Source: an uncultured Gemmatimonadota bacterium (GTDB lineage: Bacteria; Gemmatimonadota; Gemmatimonadetes; Gemmatimonadales; Gemmatimonadaceae). From it: a stretch of 64,000 bases of DNA. Location of the stretch: assembly GCA_903882745.1 (NCBI GenBank), contig CAIRYG010000005.1, positions 62,001-126,000 on the forward strand, read 5' to 3'. The notes beneath the pieces were generated by a model, which saw only the letters and a program-made list of their open reading frames with translations, ran no database searches and was not told the DNA's origin. Both the position numbers and the translations under genes were made by a program. This document shows positions 35,109-43,662 of the stretch, piece after piece (position 1 is the stretch's first letter; every line of letters starts with the position of its first letter).

Positions 35109-36712
35109 TGATGCGTCGTCTCCTGACGATCAGCGTGCTGGCCGCTGCACAGCTCTCGGCGCAATCGCCGGTGAAGCCCGGAGCTCCAAAGCCTGCGGCT
35201 CCAACGCCTGCGGCTCCAGCCGCACCGGCTGCACTGATTGCCCCGTGCCCCACGAACGACACCGACTGTGTGCCGCCGGCAGTGCAGCGCGAGTTCCGCG
35301 GCGTCTGGGTGGCCACCGCGCGCAACACTGATTGGCCCTCCAAGCCCGGACTCCCCACCGCGCAGCAGCAGGACGAGCTGCTCGCGATTATGGATCGAGC
35401 GGCCAAGGTCGGGCTGAATGCGGTGATTTTTCAGGTGCGCCCCGAGGGCGATGCGTTCTACGCTGACGGACTCGAGCCCTGGTCGGAGTATCTCACCGGC
35501 AAACAGGGGCGCGCGCCGGAGCCTGCGTGGGACCCGCTCGCCTTTGCGGTGCGAGAGGCGCATGCGCGCGGGATGGAGCTGCATGCGTGGTTCAATCCGT
35601 ATCGCGCCAAAGAGCCCAACATGAAGGGGCCGCTCGCGAAGTCGGCCTTCGCGCGCACACATCCGGCGCTGGTCAAGAAGTACGCCACGCACCTCTGGAT
35701 GGATCCCGGCGAGCCCGCGGTGCGCAAGCACACGCTGGCGGTCGTCCTCGATGTCGTCAAGCGCTATGACATCGATGGCGTGCACTTGGATGACTATTTC
35801 TATCCGTATCCCGAGAAGCGCGCCAATGGCTCCACCGATTTTCCTGATGACGCGAGCTGGAAGCGCTATCAGAAGAAAGGCGGCGAGCTCGCGCGCGACG
35901 ACTGGCGCCGCGAGAATGTGAATCAATTGGTCGAAGAGCTCTACACCGGGATCAAGAAGACCAAGTCGTGGGTGAAGTTTGGAATCTCGCCCTTTGGCAT
36001 CTGGCGTCCCGGCAACCCCGAGTCGGTGAAAGGCTTTGACTCGTACGACAAGCTCTACGCCGATTCCAAAAAATGGATCGAGAACGGCTGGGGCGACTAT
36101 TTCACCCCACAGCTCTACTGGGCGATCGACAAGGAAGGCCAGCGCTACAACGACCTCCTCGGCTGGTGGCAGTCCAAGAACAGCAAGGCGCGTCATCTCT
36201 GGCCCGGGAATTACACGAGCAAGGTTGGCGAGGGGGGGAAGAACGAGTGGAAGCGCGGCGAAGTGCTGGCGCAGGTCGCGGCCACGCGCGCGACCCCCGG
36301 TGTGACGGGAAATGTGCACTTCTCGATCGACGTGTTCCTCAAGAACCGCGACAGCATCGCGACGGCGCTCGAGCGAACTGCCTACTCCCAACCTGCCTTG
36401 GTGCCCGCTTCACCCTGGCTCGGCGGCTCCGATCTCCCCGCGCCGACGCTCACGGCAAAGAAGCAAAAGGAAGGGGGCACGGTGCTTGTGCCGACGGTGC
36501 CGAAGGCGAATGCGAAGGACGTGCGCTGGTGGCTCGTGCAGCAGCAGATCGGCGGGCAGTGGGAGACGCTTGTCCTTGATGGGAGTCTCAAGGAGATCGT
36601 GCTGGCGCAGTTGCTGCGGAACCCGTTTGTGCACGCCGAGATCGTGGCGGTGAGCGCGGTGGATCGGGTGGGGAAGGCGGGGCCGGCGACTGTGGTGAAG
36701 GTCGCCGATTAA
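35108..36712 (+). CDS. secreted GHL10-type glycoside-hydrolase-like protein (DUF187/DigH group)
   Basis: A signal peptide (LLTISVLAAAQLSAQ) and a Pro/Ala-rich linker precede a TIM-barrel with GHL10 landmarks: REFRGVWVATARNTDWPSKPG, NAVIFQVRPEGDAFY, GMELHAWFNPYRAK, and DIDGVHLDDYFYPYPE with likely catalytic acidic residues. Family members such as DigH cut denuded peptidoglycan glycan strands. A C-terminal Ig-like segment (LAQLLRNPFVHAEIVAVSAVDRVG) resembles the domain that follows in relatives. GAGG eight bases upstream and the TGATG overlap support the chosen ATG. Two more ATG or GTG codons flank it. Confidence 0.85.
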   Translation: MMRRLLTISVLAAAQLSAQSPVKPGAPKPAAPTPAAPAAPAALIAPCPTNDTDCVPPAVQREFRGVWVATARNTDWPSKPGLPTAQQQDELLAIMDRAAKVGLNAVIFQVRPEGDAFYADGLEPWSEYLTGKQGRAPEPAWDPLAFAVREAHARGMELHAWFNPYRAKEPNMKGPLAKSAFARTHPALVKKYATHLWMDPGEPAVRKHTLAVVLDVVKRYDIDGVHLDDYFYPYPEKRANGSTDFPDDASWKRYQKKGGELARDDWRRENVNQLVEELYTGIKKTKSWVKFGISPFGIWRPGNPESVKGFDSYDKLYADSKKWIENGWGDYFTPQLYWAIDKEGQRYNDLLGWWQSKNSKARHLWPGNYTSKVGEGGKNEWKRGEVLAQVAATRATPGVTGNVHFSIDVFLKNRDSIATALERTAYSQPALVPASPWLGGSDLPAPTLTAKKQKEGGTVLVPTVPKANAKDVRWWLVQQQIGGQWETLVLDGSLKEIVLAQLLRNPFVHAEIVAVSAVDRVGKAGPATVVKVAD

Positions 36713-36721
36713 TCGGACGTT

Positions 36722-37507
36722 CTACTTCGTGTGCGTGAACAACCAGATCGCACTCGAGAACCCGATCACCGTCACCGACCCGCGGATCCAACTCTGCGGC
36801 ACCTTCTGCGCCAAGTTCGACCCCGCCCACCCGCCGACGATGCTCCCCGCCGCCATGGTCGCGGCAATGGGCCAGTCGACCAGCCCCTTCCATATGAACG
36901 CGCAAATCGCGACCAGATTAAAGGTGATCGCGAAGTAGTTCTTGAGCCCGTTCATCTGGTGGATGTTCGTGAGCCCGATCAGGCCGAGTGATGCAAGGAT
37001 CAGCATACCCGCGCCGCCACCGAAATAGCCCCCGTAGATCGACACAAAAAAGTGCGAAATCATAAAGCCTAGCGGGGGGCGATGCGAGGCGGGGTTCTCA
37101 CGCGCCGGGTGCGCCAACGAATAGCGACGGAACGCGGCGAGAATCGGCTTTTGGAGCATGAACACGGTGGTCGCGAACCCCACCAACCAGGGGACGATAT
37201 GGTCGAACTGCCGCTGCGTGGTGAGGGTCAGCAACACGCCACCCACCAGCCCACCCAAGACACTGGGAATAAAGAAGGCGATCGCGACCGCTTTGGCGCC
37301 GCGGAGTTCGTCGCGGTAGCCATACATCGAGGTGAGCGTGCCCGGCCAGAGCGCTACCGTTGAGGTGGCATTGGCCACGAGCGACGGCACCCCGAGCCCC
37401 ACGAGGGCGGGGAAGGTCAGAAGCGTGCCCCCGCCGGCAATGGAATTCGCCGCCGCTCCAACGAGCGTGATCAGGGCAATGACAATATGCTGGCTAGGAG
37501 AAATCAC
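36722..37507 (-). CDS. TauE/SafE-family membrane transporter
   Basis: The 261-residue protein has about eight hydrophobic helices with the family repeat seen as AAANSIAGGGTLLTFPALVGLG in the first half and SIYGGYFGGGAGMLILASLGLIG in the second. It is the second TauE-like gene in the window and only distantly like the one in the sulfur operon. Relatives move sulfite, sulfoacetate or similar anions. It is convergent with the GHL10 gene (9-bp gap) and divergent from dctA. No sulfur gene is beside it. Confidence 0.85.
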   Translation of the reverse strand: MISPSQHIVIALITLVGAAANSIAGGGTLLTFPALVGLGVPSLVANATSTVALWPGTLTSMYGYRDELRGAKAVAIAFFIPSVLGGLVGGVLLTLTTQRQFDHIVPWLVGFATTVFMLQKPILAAFRRYSLAHPARENPASHRPPLGFMISHFFVSIYGGYFGGGAGMLILASLGLIGLTNIHQMNGLKNYFAITFNLVAICAFIWKGLVDWPIAATMAAGSIVGGWAGSNLAQKVPQSWIRGSVTVIGFSSAIWLFTHTK

Positions 37508-37556
37508 CCGCTAATTGTAGCACAACGCACAGGGGTTCGACTTCGGGCGTTCCGCG

Positions 37557-37567
37557 GGCTACCTTCC
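37557..37567 (+). promoter_or_regulatory. -10 region of dctA, identical 11-mer to the tRNA-Cys promoter
   Basis: GGCTACCTTCC is found here and at the tRNA-Cys promoter. TACCTT (37560-37565) lies six bases before the GTG start, so transcription would begin at or next to the start codon. A weak TTCGAC lies 18 bp upstream. Confidence 0.45.
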
Positions 37568-37571
37568 CAGC

Positions 37572-38807
37572 GTGAAAAAACTCGCCAAGAATCTCACCGT
37601 GCAGGTCCTCTTCGCCGTGACCTGCGGCATCATCCTGGGTGTCCTCGACCCCGAGCTCGGCAAGGCGATGAAGCCTGTGGGCGATACCTTCGTGAAGTTG
37701 GTGAAGATGGTGATCGGGCCGATCATCTTCCTGACCATCGTCGTGGGGATCGCCGGCATTGCCGATGTCAAGAAAATCGGCCGTGTGGGCGGCAAAGCCT
37801 TCCTGTACTTTGAGGTCGTAAGCACCATCGCGCTGGCGATCGGGCTCACGGTGGTGAACATCACCAAGCCTGGCGTTGGCGTTGATATCAGCGGGATCCC
37901 CAAAGGCGACATCACTGCCTACGCCAAGCAGAGCGAGGCGCTGACCTTCAAGGACTTTGTGACGCACATTGTGCCGTCGAGTCCGGTGGATGCGTTCGCG
38001 CAGGGCGACGTGCTGCAGATTGTGTTCTTTGCGGTGCTCTTTGGCTTTGCCGCCGTGACGGTCGGGGGCAATGTGAAGCCGCTGACGGACGTTCTCGAGA
38101 AGATCCTCGAAGTGATGTTCCGCATGGTCGCCATGATCATGAAGCTCGCCCCACTCGGCGCGTTCGGCGCGATGGCCTATACGATTGGGACGTTCGGGCT
38201 CAAAACGCTGTTGCCGTTGCTGCGACTCATGGGCGACGTGTATCTGACGATGTTCCTGTTCATTTTCGTGGTGCTGAACCTGATTATGAAGTTCTATGGG
38301 TTCAGCCTCTGGAAGTTCTTGGTGCATATCCGCGAAGAGCTACTGGTGGTCCTTGGCACGAGCAGCTCCGAGGCAGCGCTTCCTGGTATGATGGCGAAGC
38401 TCGAGCACTATGGATGTGCGCGAAGCGTGGTCGGGTTGGTGATCCCGACCGGGTACTCGTTCAATCTCGATGGAACGAGCATCTACCTGACGATGGCGAC
38501 CATATTCTTGGCGCAGGTCTATGGGAAGGATCTTGGTATCGGGGAGCAGCTCGCGATTCTTGGCGTGTTGATGGTGACGTCGAAGGGCGCGGCTGGTGTG
38601 ACCGGGTCGGGGTTCATTGTATTGGCGAGTACGCTGGCGGCGACGCACACCATTCCTATAGAAGGGGTAGCGATCCTGTTGGGTGTGGATCGTTTTATGA
38701 GTGAGGCGCGCGCGATTACCAACCTGATTGGGAATGGCGTCGCGACGTTGGTGATTTCGAAGAGTGAGGGGGCGTTCACGCCGAGGGTGGAGTCGCCGGC
38801 GAGTTAG
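37572..38807 (+). CDS. dctA: dicarboxylate/amino acid:cation symporter (DctA/GltP type)
   Basis: The 411-residue carrier follows the DAACS fold: VIGPIIFLTIVVGIAG, the re-entrant hairpin HP1 with LGTSSSEAALPGMM, and NLDGTSIYLTMATIF in transmembrane helix 7, followed by HP2 (KGAAGVTGSGFIVLASTL) and VDRFMSEARAITNLIGN. The serine-rich HP1 and the DRFMSEARA-type helix 8 fit C4-dicarboxylate uptake (succinate, fumarate, malate) better than glutamate, though this is inference. The GTG start follows a likely -10 by six bases, so the mRNA may lack a leader. Confidence 0.9.
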   Translation: MKKLAKNLTVQVLFAVTCGIILGVLDPELGKAMKPVGDTFVKLVKMVIGPIIFLTIVVGIAGIADVKKIGRVGGKAFLYFEVVSTIALAIGLTVVNITKPGVGVDISGIPKGDITAYAKQSEALTFKDFVTHIVPSSPVDAFAQGDVLQIVFFAVLFGFAAVTVGGNVKPLTDVLEKILEVMFRMVAMIMKLAPLGAFGAMAYTIGTFGLKTLLPLLRLMGDVYLTMFLFIFVVLNLIMKFYGFSLWKFLVHIREELLVVLGTSSSEAALPGMMAKLEHYGCARSVVGLVIPTGYSFNLDGTSIYLTMATIFLAQVYGKDLGIGEQLAILGVLMVTSKGAAGVTGSGFIVLASTLAATHTIPIEGVAILLGVDRFMSEARAITNLIGNGVATLVISKSEGAFTPRVESPAS

Positions 38808-38869
38808 TGGTCGGTTGGTTTGCTGCGAAACGCCTGGTTGAAAGCGAGCCGCCACCCTGTGCGACACTC

Positions 38870-38905
38870 TTGCAGGATGCTACAAAAGTGCTACATTAGT
38901 AGCAC
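38870..38905 (+). promoter_or_regulatory. promoter and operator of the AbrB-Doc module
   Basis: TTGCAG and TACATT are separated by 16 bp. The -10 is embedded in a perfect inverted repeat GTGCTAC/GTAGCAC (38888-38905), and TGCTACA occurs twice 11 bp apart (38878, 38889), one helical turn. This fits cooperative autorepression by the antitoxin. Confidence 0.65.
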
Positions 38906-38928
38906 ATCTATGCTATGGGGAGGGGACG

Positions 38929-39156
38929 ATGGTGCGCGATGTGACCCTGCGCCAAGTCGGCGGATCAGTAGGCGCCACGATTCCGAAGGATATGGCCGAC
39001 CGACTTCACTTGGACGTCGGTGACCACGTGTTGGCGGTAGAGACCGACCGAGGCATCCTGCTGACGCCGTACGACCCAGAAATCGCTGCCGGGCTCGAGG
39101 CGGCGGCCCGTGCTGCCAAGAAATTTCGCAACGCACTGCGCGAACTCGCGAAGTAG
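38929..39156 (+). CDS. AbrB/MazE-fold antitoxin of a Doc-type module
   Basis: The 75-residue protein has a SpoVT/AbrB swapped-hairpin: VTLRQVGGSVGATIPKDMADRLHLDVGDHVLAVE, followed by a charged, Ala-rich C-terminal helix that would wrap the toxin. A purine-rich GGGGAGGGG sits right before the ATG. The inverted repeat upstream is its likely operator. The Fic/Doc toxin gene starts three bases after its stop. Doc toxins more often pair with Phd-type antitoxins, so this AbrB-Doc combination is noteworthy though not unique. Confidence 0.88.
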   Translation: MVRDVTLRQVGGSVGATIPKDMADRLHLDVGDHVLAVETDRGILLTPYDPEIAAGLEAAARAAKKFRNALRELAK

Positions 39157-39159
39157 TCT

Positions 39160-39555
39160 ATGCGTGAGCCCCGGTGGGTCGCCCGCATGGTCGTGGATGC
39201 GGTGCACTTCGATCAACTGCGCGAGCACGGTGGATTGCCGGGCATTCGCGACGAGACGGCGCTTGAGGCGGCGTTGGCTCGACCGCGACACAAGTGGCAC
39301 TACGAAGCCGACGTCGATCTCGCCGCTCTCGCAGCGGCCTATGCCTATGGACTTGCCACGGCGCACGCCTACGCAGACGGCAACAAGCGAATTGCCTTTC
39401 TGGTCGCCGTGATTTTTCTCGACCTGAACGGGAAGGCCCTGGATACCGACGAGTTTTCGGTCGTCCAAGCGATGACATCGTTGGCGGCCGGCACGCTGAG
39501 CGAACCAGAACTCGCGGCGTGGATCCGGGAGCGGCTGAAGCGGGTGGTGCGGTAG
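39160..39555 (+). CDS. doc: death-on-curing (Doc/Fic-fold) toxin
   Basis: The 131-residue Fic-fold protein contains the Doc-type motif HAYADGNKRIA (canonical HxFx(D/A)xNKR), with catalytic His and the NKR anion-binding end, preceded by LPGIRDETALEAALARPRHK. Doc kinases phosphorylate elongation factor Tu and stop translation. The short length and absence of an inhibitory helix are typical of Doc rather than larger Fic AMPylators. It forms a two-gene operon with the antitoxin. Confidence 0.92.
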   Translation: MREPRWVARMVVDAVHFDQLREHGGLPGIRDETALEAALARPRHKWHYEADVDLAALAAAYAYGLATAHAYADGNKRIAFLVAVIFLDLNGKALDTDEFSVVQAMTSLAAGTLSEPELAAWIRERLKRVVR

Positions 39556-39641
39556 GAGCGGCCGACCGTCACCCCCCCCTCCTACGCCCCCACCCGCAGC
39601 ACCCGTATGTTAGGGCATCACTCCTCACCCCAAGGCACCTC

Positions 39642-41075
39642 ATGCGCCGTCTGTCCCTCTTCGCCCTGCTGGCTGTCGTGCTGGCTGTCGTGCTCGCCGT
39701 CCCGCTGCGCGCACAGTCCACCGCACACGAAAAGCTCGCCCGTGAGGTCTACAAGCAACTCATCGAAATCAATACGGTCGATTCTGTCGGATCGGTCACC
39801 AAAGCGGTCGAAGCGCTCGCGGTGCGCTTCAAAGCGGCCGGCTTCCCAGACGCCGATATCCACGTCCTGATCCCGACCAACGCGCCCACCAAAGGCAATC
39901 TCGTGGTCCGCTACCGCGGTCGCGGTGGCGTGGGCGCCCCGAAGCCGCTCCTGCTCCTGGCGCATCTCGACGTCGTCGCAGCCCTGCGCGCAGACTGGCC
40001 GCGCGACCCGTTCACCCTGAACGAAGAGAACGGCTTCTTCCTCGGCCGCGGCACCTCAGACGACAAATCCATGGCGTCGATCTTCGCCACCAATCTGTTG
40101 TGGATGAAGCAGGAAGGGGTGGTTCCGGATCGCGATATTATCCTCGCGCTGACCGCCGACGAAGAAGGGGGCAGCTCCAACGGCGCGCATTGGATTGCCA
40201 CCGAACACAAAGATTTGATTGACGCCGAGTATGCGATCAACGAAGGGGGCGACGGCGCGCTGATCAATGGCAAGCCGGTCACGAACGGCGTGCAGGCAGC
40301 AGAGAAAGTGTCGGTAAACTTCACCTTTACCGCGCTCAACTCTGGCGGCCACTCCAGCATGCCGCGCCCCGACAACGCGATCTACGCCCTCACCAAGGCG
40401 CTGCTCAAGGTGAGCGAGTTTGAGTTTCCAGTCGTGCTGAATCCGGTGACAACCGCGTACCTGCTCCAGTCGTCCAAGGCGATGCCAGATCCGGCCGTTG
40501 CCGCCGCCATGAAAGCGATTGTCGCGAACCCGAAAGATAAAAAAGCCAACGCGATCCTCGCCAAGGATGCGTTCGTCCATTCGGTGCTGCGCACCACCTG
40601 TGTTGCCACGCGTCTGGCCGGCGGTCACGCCAACAACGCGCTCCCGCAGACAGCCACGTCCAATGTGAACTGCCGTATCGAACCGACCTCGACTTACGAA
40701 TACGTAAAGTCCACACTCGAGCGCGTGGTGGGTGACACCGGCGTAAAGATCACGCTGATTGGCAACGCACTGAAGGGCGTGGTGGGTGCGCCGCCGAGCG
40801 CGGTGCCCGCTGAGTTTTTGGGCGCGGTCACCGCGATTACGAAGAAGATGTGGGGCGATATCCCCGTCGTGCCGAACATGAGCACCGGTGCAACTGACGG
40901 CCGATATATGCGCGAGGCAGGGATCCCCACCTTCGGCGTCAGCGGCCTGTTCTACGAAGGGGAAGAACGGAACATGCACGGCCGCGACGAGAAGATTCGC
41001 GTCAAGTCGTACTACGACGGGCTCGCCTTCCTCGATCAGCTGGTGCGGACACTGACGGTAAAAACAAAGATGTAA
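39642..41075 (+). CDS. secreted M20-family zinc peptidase
   Basis: A signal peptide (LLAVVLAVVLAVPLRAQ) precedes a 450-residue M20 core. Metal-site motifs are visible: LLLAHLDVV, GRGTSDDKSMA, the catalytic pair in LTADEEGGSSNGA, NEGGDGA, and a late His in GEERNMHGRDE. The lid or dimerisation domain includes FTALNSGGHSSMPRPDNAI. These enzymes trim peptides or acyl-amino acids in the periplasm. The frame is open upstream to 39294 through the doc gene, but the signal peptide fixes the start at 39642. A TATGTT hexamer and the 12-mer ACTCCTCACCCC precede it. Confidence 0.92.
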   Translation: MRRLSLFALLAVVLAVVLAVPLRAQSTAHEKLAREVYKQLIEINTVDSVGSVTKAVEALAVRFKAAGFPDADIHVLIPTNAPTKGNLVVRYRGRGGVGAPKPLLLLAHLDVVAALRADWPRDPFTLNEENGFFLGRGTSDDKSMASIFATNLLWMKQEGVVPDRDIILALTADEEGGSSNGAHWIATEHKDLIDAEYAINEGGDGALINGKPVTNGVQAAEKVSVNFTFTALNSGGHSSMPRPDNAIYALTKALLKVSEFEFPVVLNPVTTAYLLQSSKAMPDPAVAAAMKAIVANPKDKKANAILAKDAFVHSVLRTTCVATRLAGGHANNALPQTATSNVNCRIEPTSTYEYVKSTLERVVGDTGVKITLIGNALKGVVGAPPSAVPAEFLGAVTAITKKMWGDIPVVPNMSTGATDGRYMREAGIPTFGVSGLFYEGEERNMHGRDEKIRVKSYYDGLAFLDQLVRTLTVKTKM

Positions 41076-41125
41076 GCCATTTCCACACACACAGCGCACT
41101 ACTCCTCACCCCTCGGCCGCCCCCC

Positions 41126-42730
41126 ATGCGCCTCCTCGCCCGCGTTGCCACCACGATCGCCCTCACCGCTGGCCTCGCGCGCGCACAGGCGCCCACCGCC
41201 GCTGACACACGCGCGGACCGCCTCAAAGCAGAACTGGCCACGGCCATCGACGGCCGCGCAAAACTCGCGCAGCAAATGGTCGACCAAGTCTTCTCCTTCG
41301 GTGAACTCGGCATGCAAGAATTCGAGACCTCCAAGTATCTGACGGGGATCCTCGAGAAAAACGGCTTCACGATCGTGCGCGGCGTCGCCGGCATCCCCAC
41401 CGCGTGGACCGCGCGATGGGGCTCGGGCTCACCAGTCATCGCCTTGGGCTCCGATATCGATGGCATACCGCAATCGAATCAGAAACCGGCCACCGCCGCC
41501 AAAGATTGGATCGTCCCCGGTGCCCCCGGGCACGGCGAGGGCCACAACAGTGGCGTTCCGCTCAACATCATTGCCGCGCTCGCCGTGAAAGACATTATGG
41601 TCCGCGAGAAGATTCCTGGCACGATCATGCTCTGGCCTGGGGTCGCCGAGGAGCAGCTGGGGAGCAAGGCGTATCTCGTGCGGGCTGGCGTGTTCAAGGA
41701 TGTGGACGCCAACCTCTTTGCGCACGTGAGCGACGAGTTCGGCATTTCGTGGGGCGACGAACCGGCGCTCGCCTTGATCTCGGCGATCTTCAAGTTCAAA
41801 GGCGAAAGTGCGCACGCCGCGGCCGCGCCGTGGCGTGGTAAGAGCGCGCTCGACGCGGTGATGAACATGGGGAACGCGTGGGAGTTCCACCGCGAGCACA
41901 TGGAGCTGTCGCAGCGCTCACACTATGTGATCACCGATGGGGGCGACCAGCCGAATGTGGTGCCGAGTACCGCGTCGATCTGGTTTTATTTGCGTGAGCG
42001 CGATCCCGCGCGCGTGACGCAAATGTTTGAGGATGCCAAGCAGATTGCGCGCGGCGCGGCGATGCAGACCTTCACCAAGCTCGACACGGTCGTGATGGTT
42101 GGGTCGGCGTGGCGTCCGCACTTCAACAAGCCGATTGCGGTGGCCATGCATGCCAACGCGGTAAAAGTCGGCATGCCCAAGTGGGATGCGAATGATCAGT
42201 CCATGGCCAAGGCGGTGCAGCGCATACTCGGCAAGCCCGACACGGGGCTCGCGACCAAGGTTGCGCCCCTGCGGTCGCCCGAAGAGGCGGCCGCGGCGAG
42301 CAGCGGAACGGGGAGCGATGATATTGGCGACGTGACGTGGACGGTGCCGTCGGTGACGCTCTATTATCCGTCGAACATCCCCGGCACGCCTGGCCACAAC
42401 TGGGCGGACGGGATCGCCATGGCAACGCCGATTGCGCACAAGGGTGTGATGGCGGGGGCGAAGGTGCAGGCCATGACCTTGCTCGATCTGATGCTGTCGC
42501 CGACACTTGTGACGGATGCCAAGCGTTACTTCACGGATGTGCAGACCAAGACGGTGACGTATAAGCCGCTGATGTCACCGGCCGACCAGCCCGCGATCTG
42601 GTTGAACGCCGAGAAGATGGCGAAGTACCGCGAGCTGATGCGACCGTTTTACTACGATGCCACCAAGTTCTCGACGTATCTGGAGCAACTCGGGATCAAG
42701 TATCCAACGATGCCCGGGTCGGTGCCGTGA
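41126..42730 (+). CDS. secreted M20D-type amidohydrolase, AbgB-like
   Basis: The 534-residue protein has a signal peptide (TTIALTAGLARAQ) and the amidohydrolase fold of aminobenzoyl-glutamate hydrolase subunit B: FSFGELGMQEFETSKYL, LGSDIDGIPQSNQ, GHGEGHNSGVPLNI, LWPGVAEEQLGSKAYLV, and ESAHAAAAPWRGKSALDAV. AbgB works with AbgA in E. coli; here no AbgA is seen and the protein appears to be exported. The 50-bp gap from the preceding M20 gene, and the same 12-mer ACTCCTCACCCC before the start, suggest related expression. Confidence 0.9.
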   Translation: MRLLARVATTIALTAGLARAQAPTAADTRADRLKAELATAIDGRAKLAQQMVDQVFSFGELGMQEFETSKYLTGILEKNGFTIVRGVAGIPTAWTARWGSGSPVIALGSDIDGIPQSNQKPATAAKDWIVPGAPGHGEGHNSGVPLNIIAALAVKDIMVREKIPGTIMLWPGVAEEQLGSKAYLVRAGVFKDVDANLFAHVSDEFGISWGDEPALALISAIFKFKGESAHAAAAPWRGKSALDAVMNMGNAWEFHREHMELSQRSHYVITDGGDQPNVVPSTASIWFYLRERDPARVTQMFEDAKQIARGAAMQTFTKLDTVVMVGSAWRPHFNKPIAVAMHANAVKVGMPKWDANDQSMAKAVQRILGKPDTGLATKVAPLRSPEEAAAASSGTGSDDIGDVTWTVPSVTLYYPSNIPGTPGHNWADGIAMATPIAHKGVMAGAKVQAMTLLDLMLSPTLVTDAKRYFTDVQTKTVTYKPLMSPADQPAIWLNAEKMAKYRELMRPFYYDATKFSTYLEQLGIKYPTMPGSVP

Positions 42731-42750
42731 TCGGTGGCAGCGTTTACCTG

Positions 42751-42840
42751 CTATAACCAAATGTCATCATATGGGAGCGCGCTGCCTTTGCAGGCCAGCA
42801 AAGATGCCGTTGCGAATGCAATCAACAGGGTGTGTTTCAT
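42751..42840 (-). CDS. 29-residue lipoprotein-signal-like micropeptide
   Basis: A short frame on the minus strand encodes MKHTLLIAFATASLLAC followed by 12 residues and a TAG. The KH start, the hydrophobic run and SLLAC form a complete lipoprotein signal with lipobox. After lipidation only 13 residues would remain, as in entericidin-like or lysis peptides, or the gene may be the stump of a larger lipoprotein. The ribosome-binding site is weak (GGA only). It is not covered by a longer credible gene. Confidence 0.4.
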   Translation of the reverse strand: MKHTLLIAFATASLLACKGSALPYDDIWL

Positions 42841-42977
42841 CGTCCATTGTCTACAGGGTGAGGTACTGCATATCGATGGACAGGTGAAAGCCACAATCTT
42901 TTAATACGATTCTGTGTCAGCGAGCGCTAGAGGCACAGCGCAACCACCGCGGCAGAATCGATGAGGGCCGAGGACGT

Positions 42978-43364
42978 TTAGTCCTGATACTTCCGAAGAC
43001 GCCACAGGGGGATTGCGAGCGAAAGTCCGCCGGCCACGATCCAGACATCGCCGATGAGATGCCCACGGTGTTGGGGATTACTCAGCGCGTGATACAGCAT
43101 CACGCCGCCGTGCGTGAAACTTGAGACCGCGACAAACCATAAAAAGCTGGTGTGTTTGAGCGGATTCCGAATCGCCATTGCTGAGCAAATGCCGACGGCG
43201 ATATAGATGCTCACCATCATCTGATCATAGACCGCGTTGTAGGGTGGCCAACGCCAGCCCCTAAGTAGATCACACGCGACGGCGAGGGGAATACCGAACA
43301 ATCCCATAATCGCCCAGCCAATGACCGCGCCCCTGAGGGAAGCGCTACTCGTGTGTTCTGTCAT
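42978..43364 (-). CDS. small four-helix membrane protein of unknown function (DUF6632-like)
   Basis: The 128-residue product has four hydrophobic segments: AVIGWAIMGLFGIPLAVA, MMVSIYIAVGICSAMAI, TSFLWFVAVSSFTHGGVMLY and LIGDVWIVAGGLSLAIPLW. The spacing, and motifs such as YDQMMVSIY...RNP and THGGVMLYHA...GHLIGD, resemble a family annotated DUF6632. That is recalled, not searched. ATG 43364 is preferred to the frame from 43451, because the extra residues would be encoded by the terminator-like hairpin. It begins a region of lower GC. Confidence 0.65.
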   Translation of the reverse strand: MTEHTSSASLRGAVIGWAIMGLFGIPLAVACDLLRGWRWPPYNAVYDQMMVSIYIAVGICSAMAIRNPLKHTSFLWFVAVSSFTHGGVMLYHALSNPQHRGHLIGDVWIVAGGLSLAIPLWRLRKYQD

Positions 43365-43402
43365 CTGATGATTCCAAAGGTTGTGAATTGAGTCCGGAAA
43401 AC

Positions 43403-43428
43403 AAAAAACCACCAGCGGGTGGTTTTTT
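43403..43428. terminator. perfect bidirectional terminator without an obvious gene feeding it
   Basis: An 11-bp perfect stem of AAAAAACCACC and its complement with a 4-nt loop gives an A-run on one side and a T-run on the other. It lies upstream of both flanking genes (they diverge from it), so it ends no gene that I can see. The 230 bp to its right hold no convincing gene. Confidence 0.8.
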
Positions 43429-43662
43429 TGTTTCGTGGTTGAGTCGACCAAGTTTTCACGGTATTCAATCCAACGCTTTACCAGTTATCAAGGGTGGGGC
43501 GTACGGCCAGGTGGTGGGGATGCGCCGAAGATTTCATTTGCACGTCAGCGCATCGCAACGAGGAGGTCACGATGCGCTCGTTTGACATGTTTAGAACTTG
43601 AATGTTTCTCAGACGCTGACTAACCTCTGCGCATCCGAGGAGAGCTGGAAACATTTAGCCCC

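Noticed and set aside
43572-43601. A nine-codon frame after a strong GAGGAGGT inside a hairpin loop, as a leader peptide of the repeat protein gene
   Set aside because: A TTGACA at 43582-43587 would place the transcription start downstream of it, and the spacing to the next gene gives no attenuator structure.
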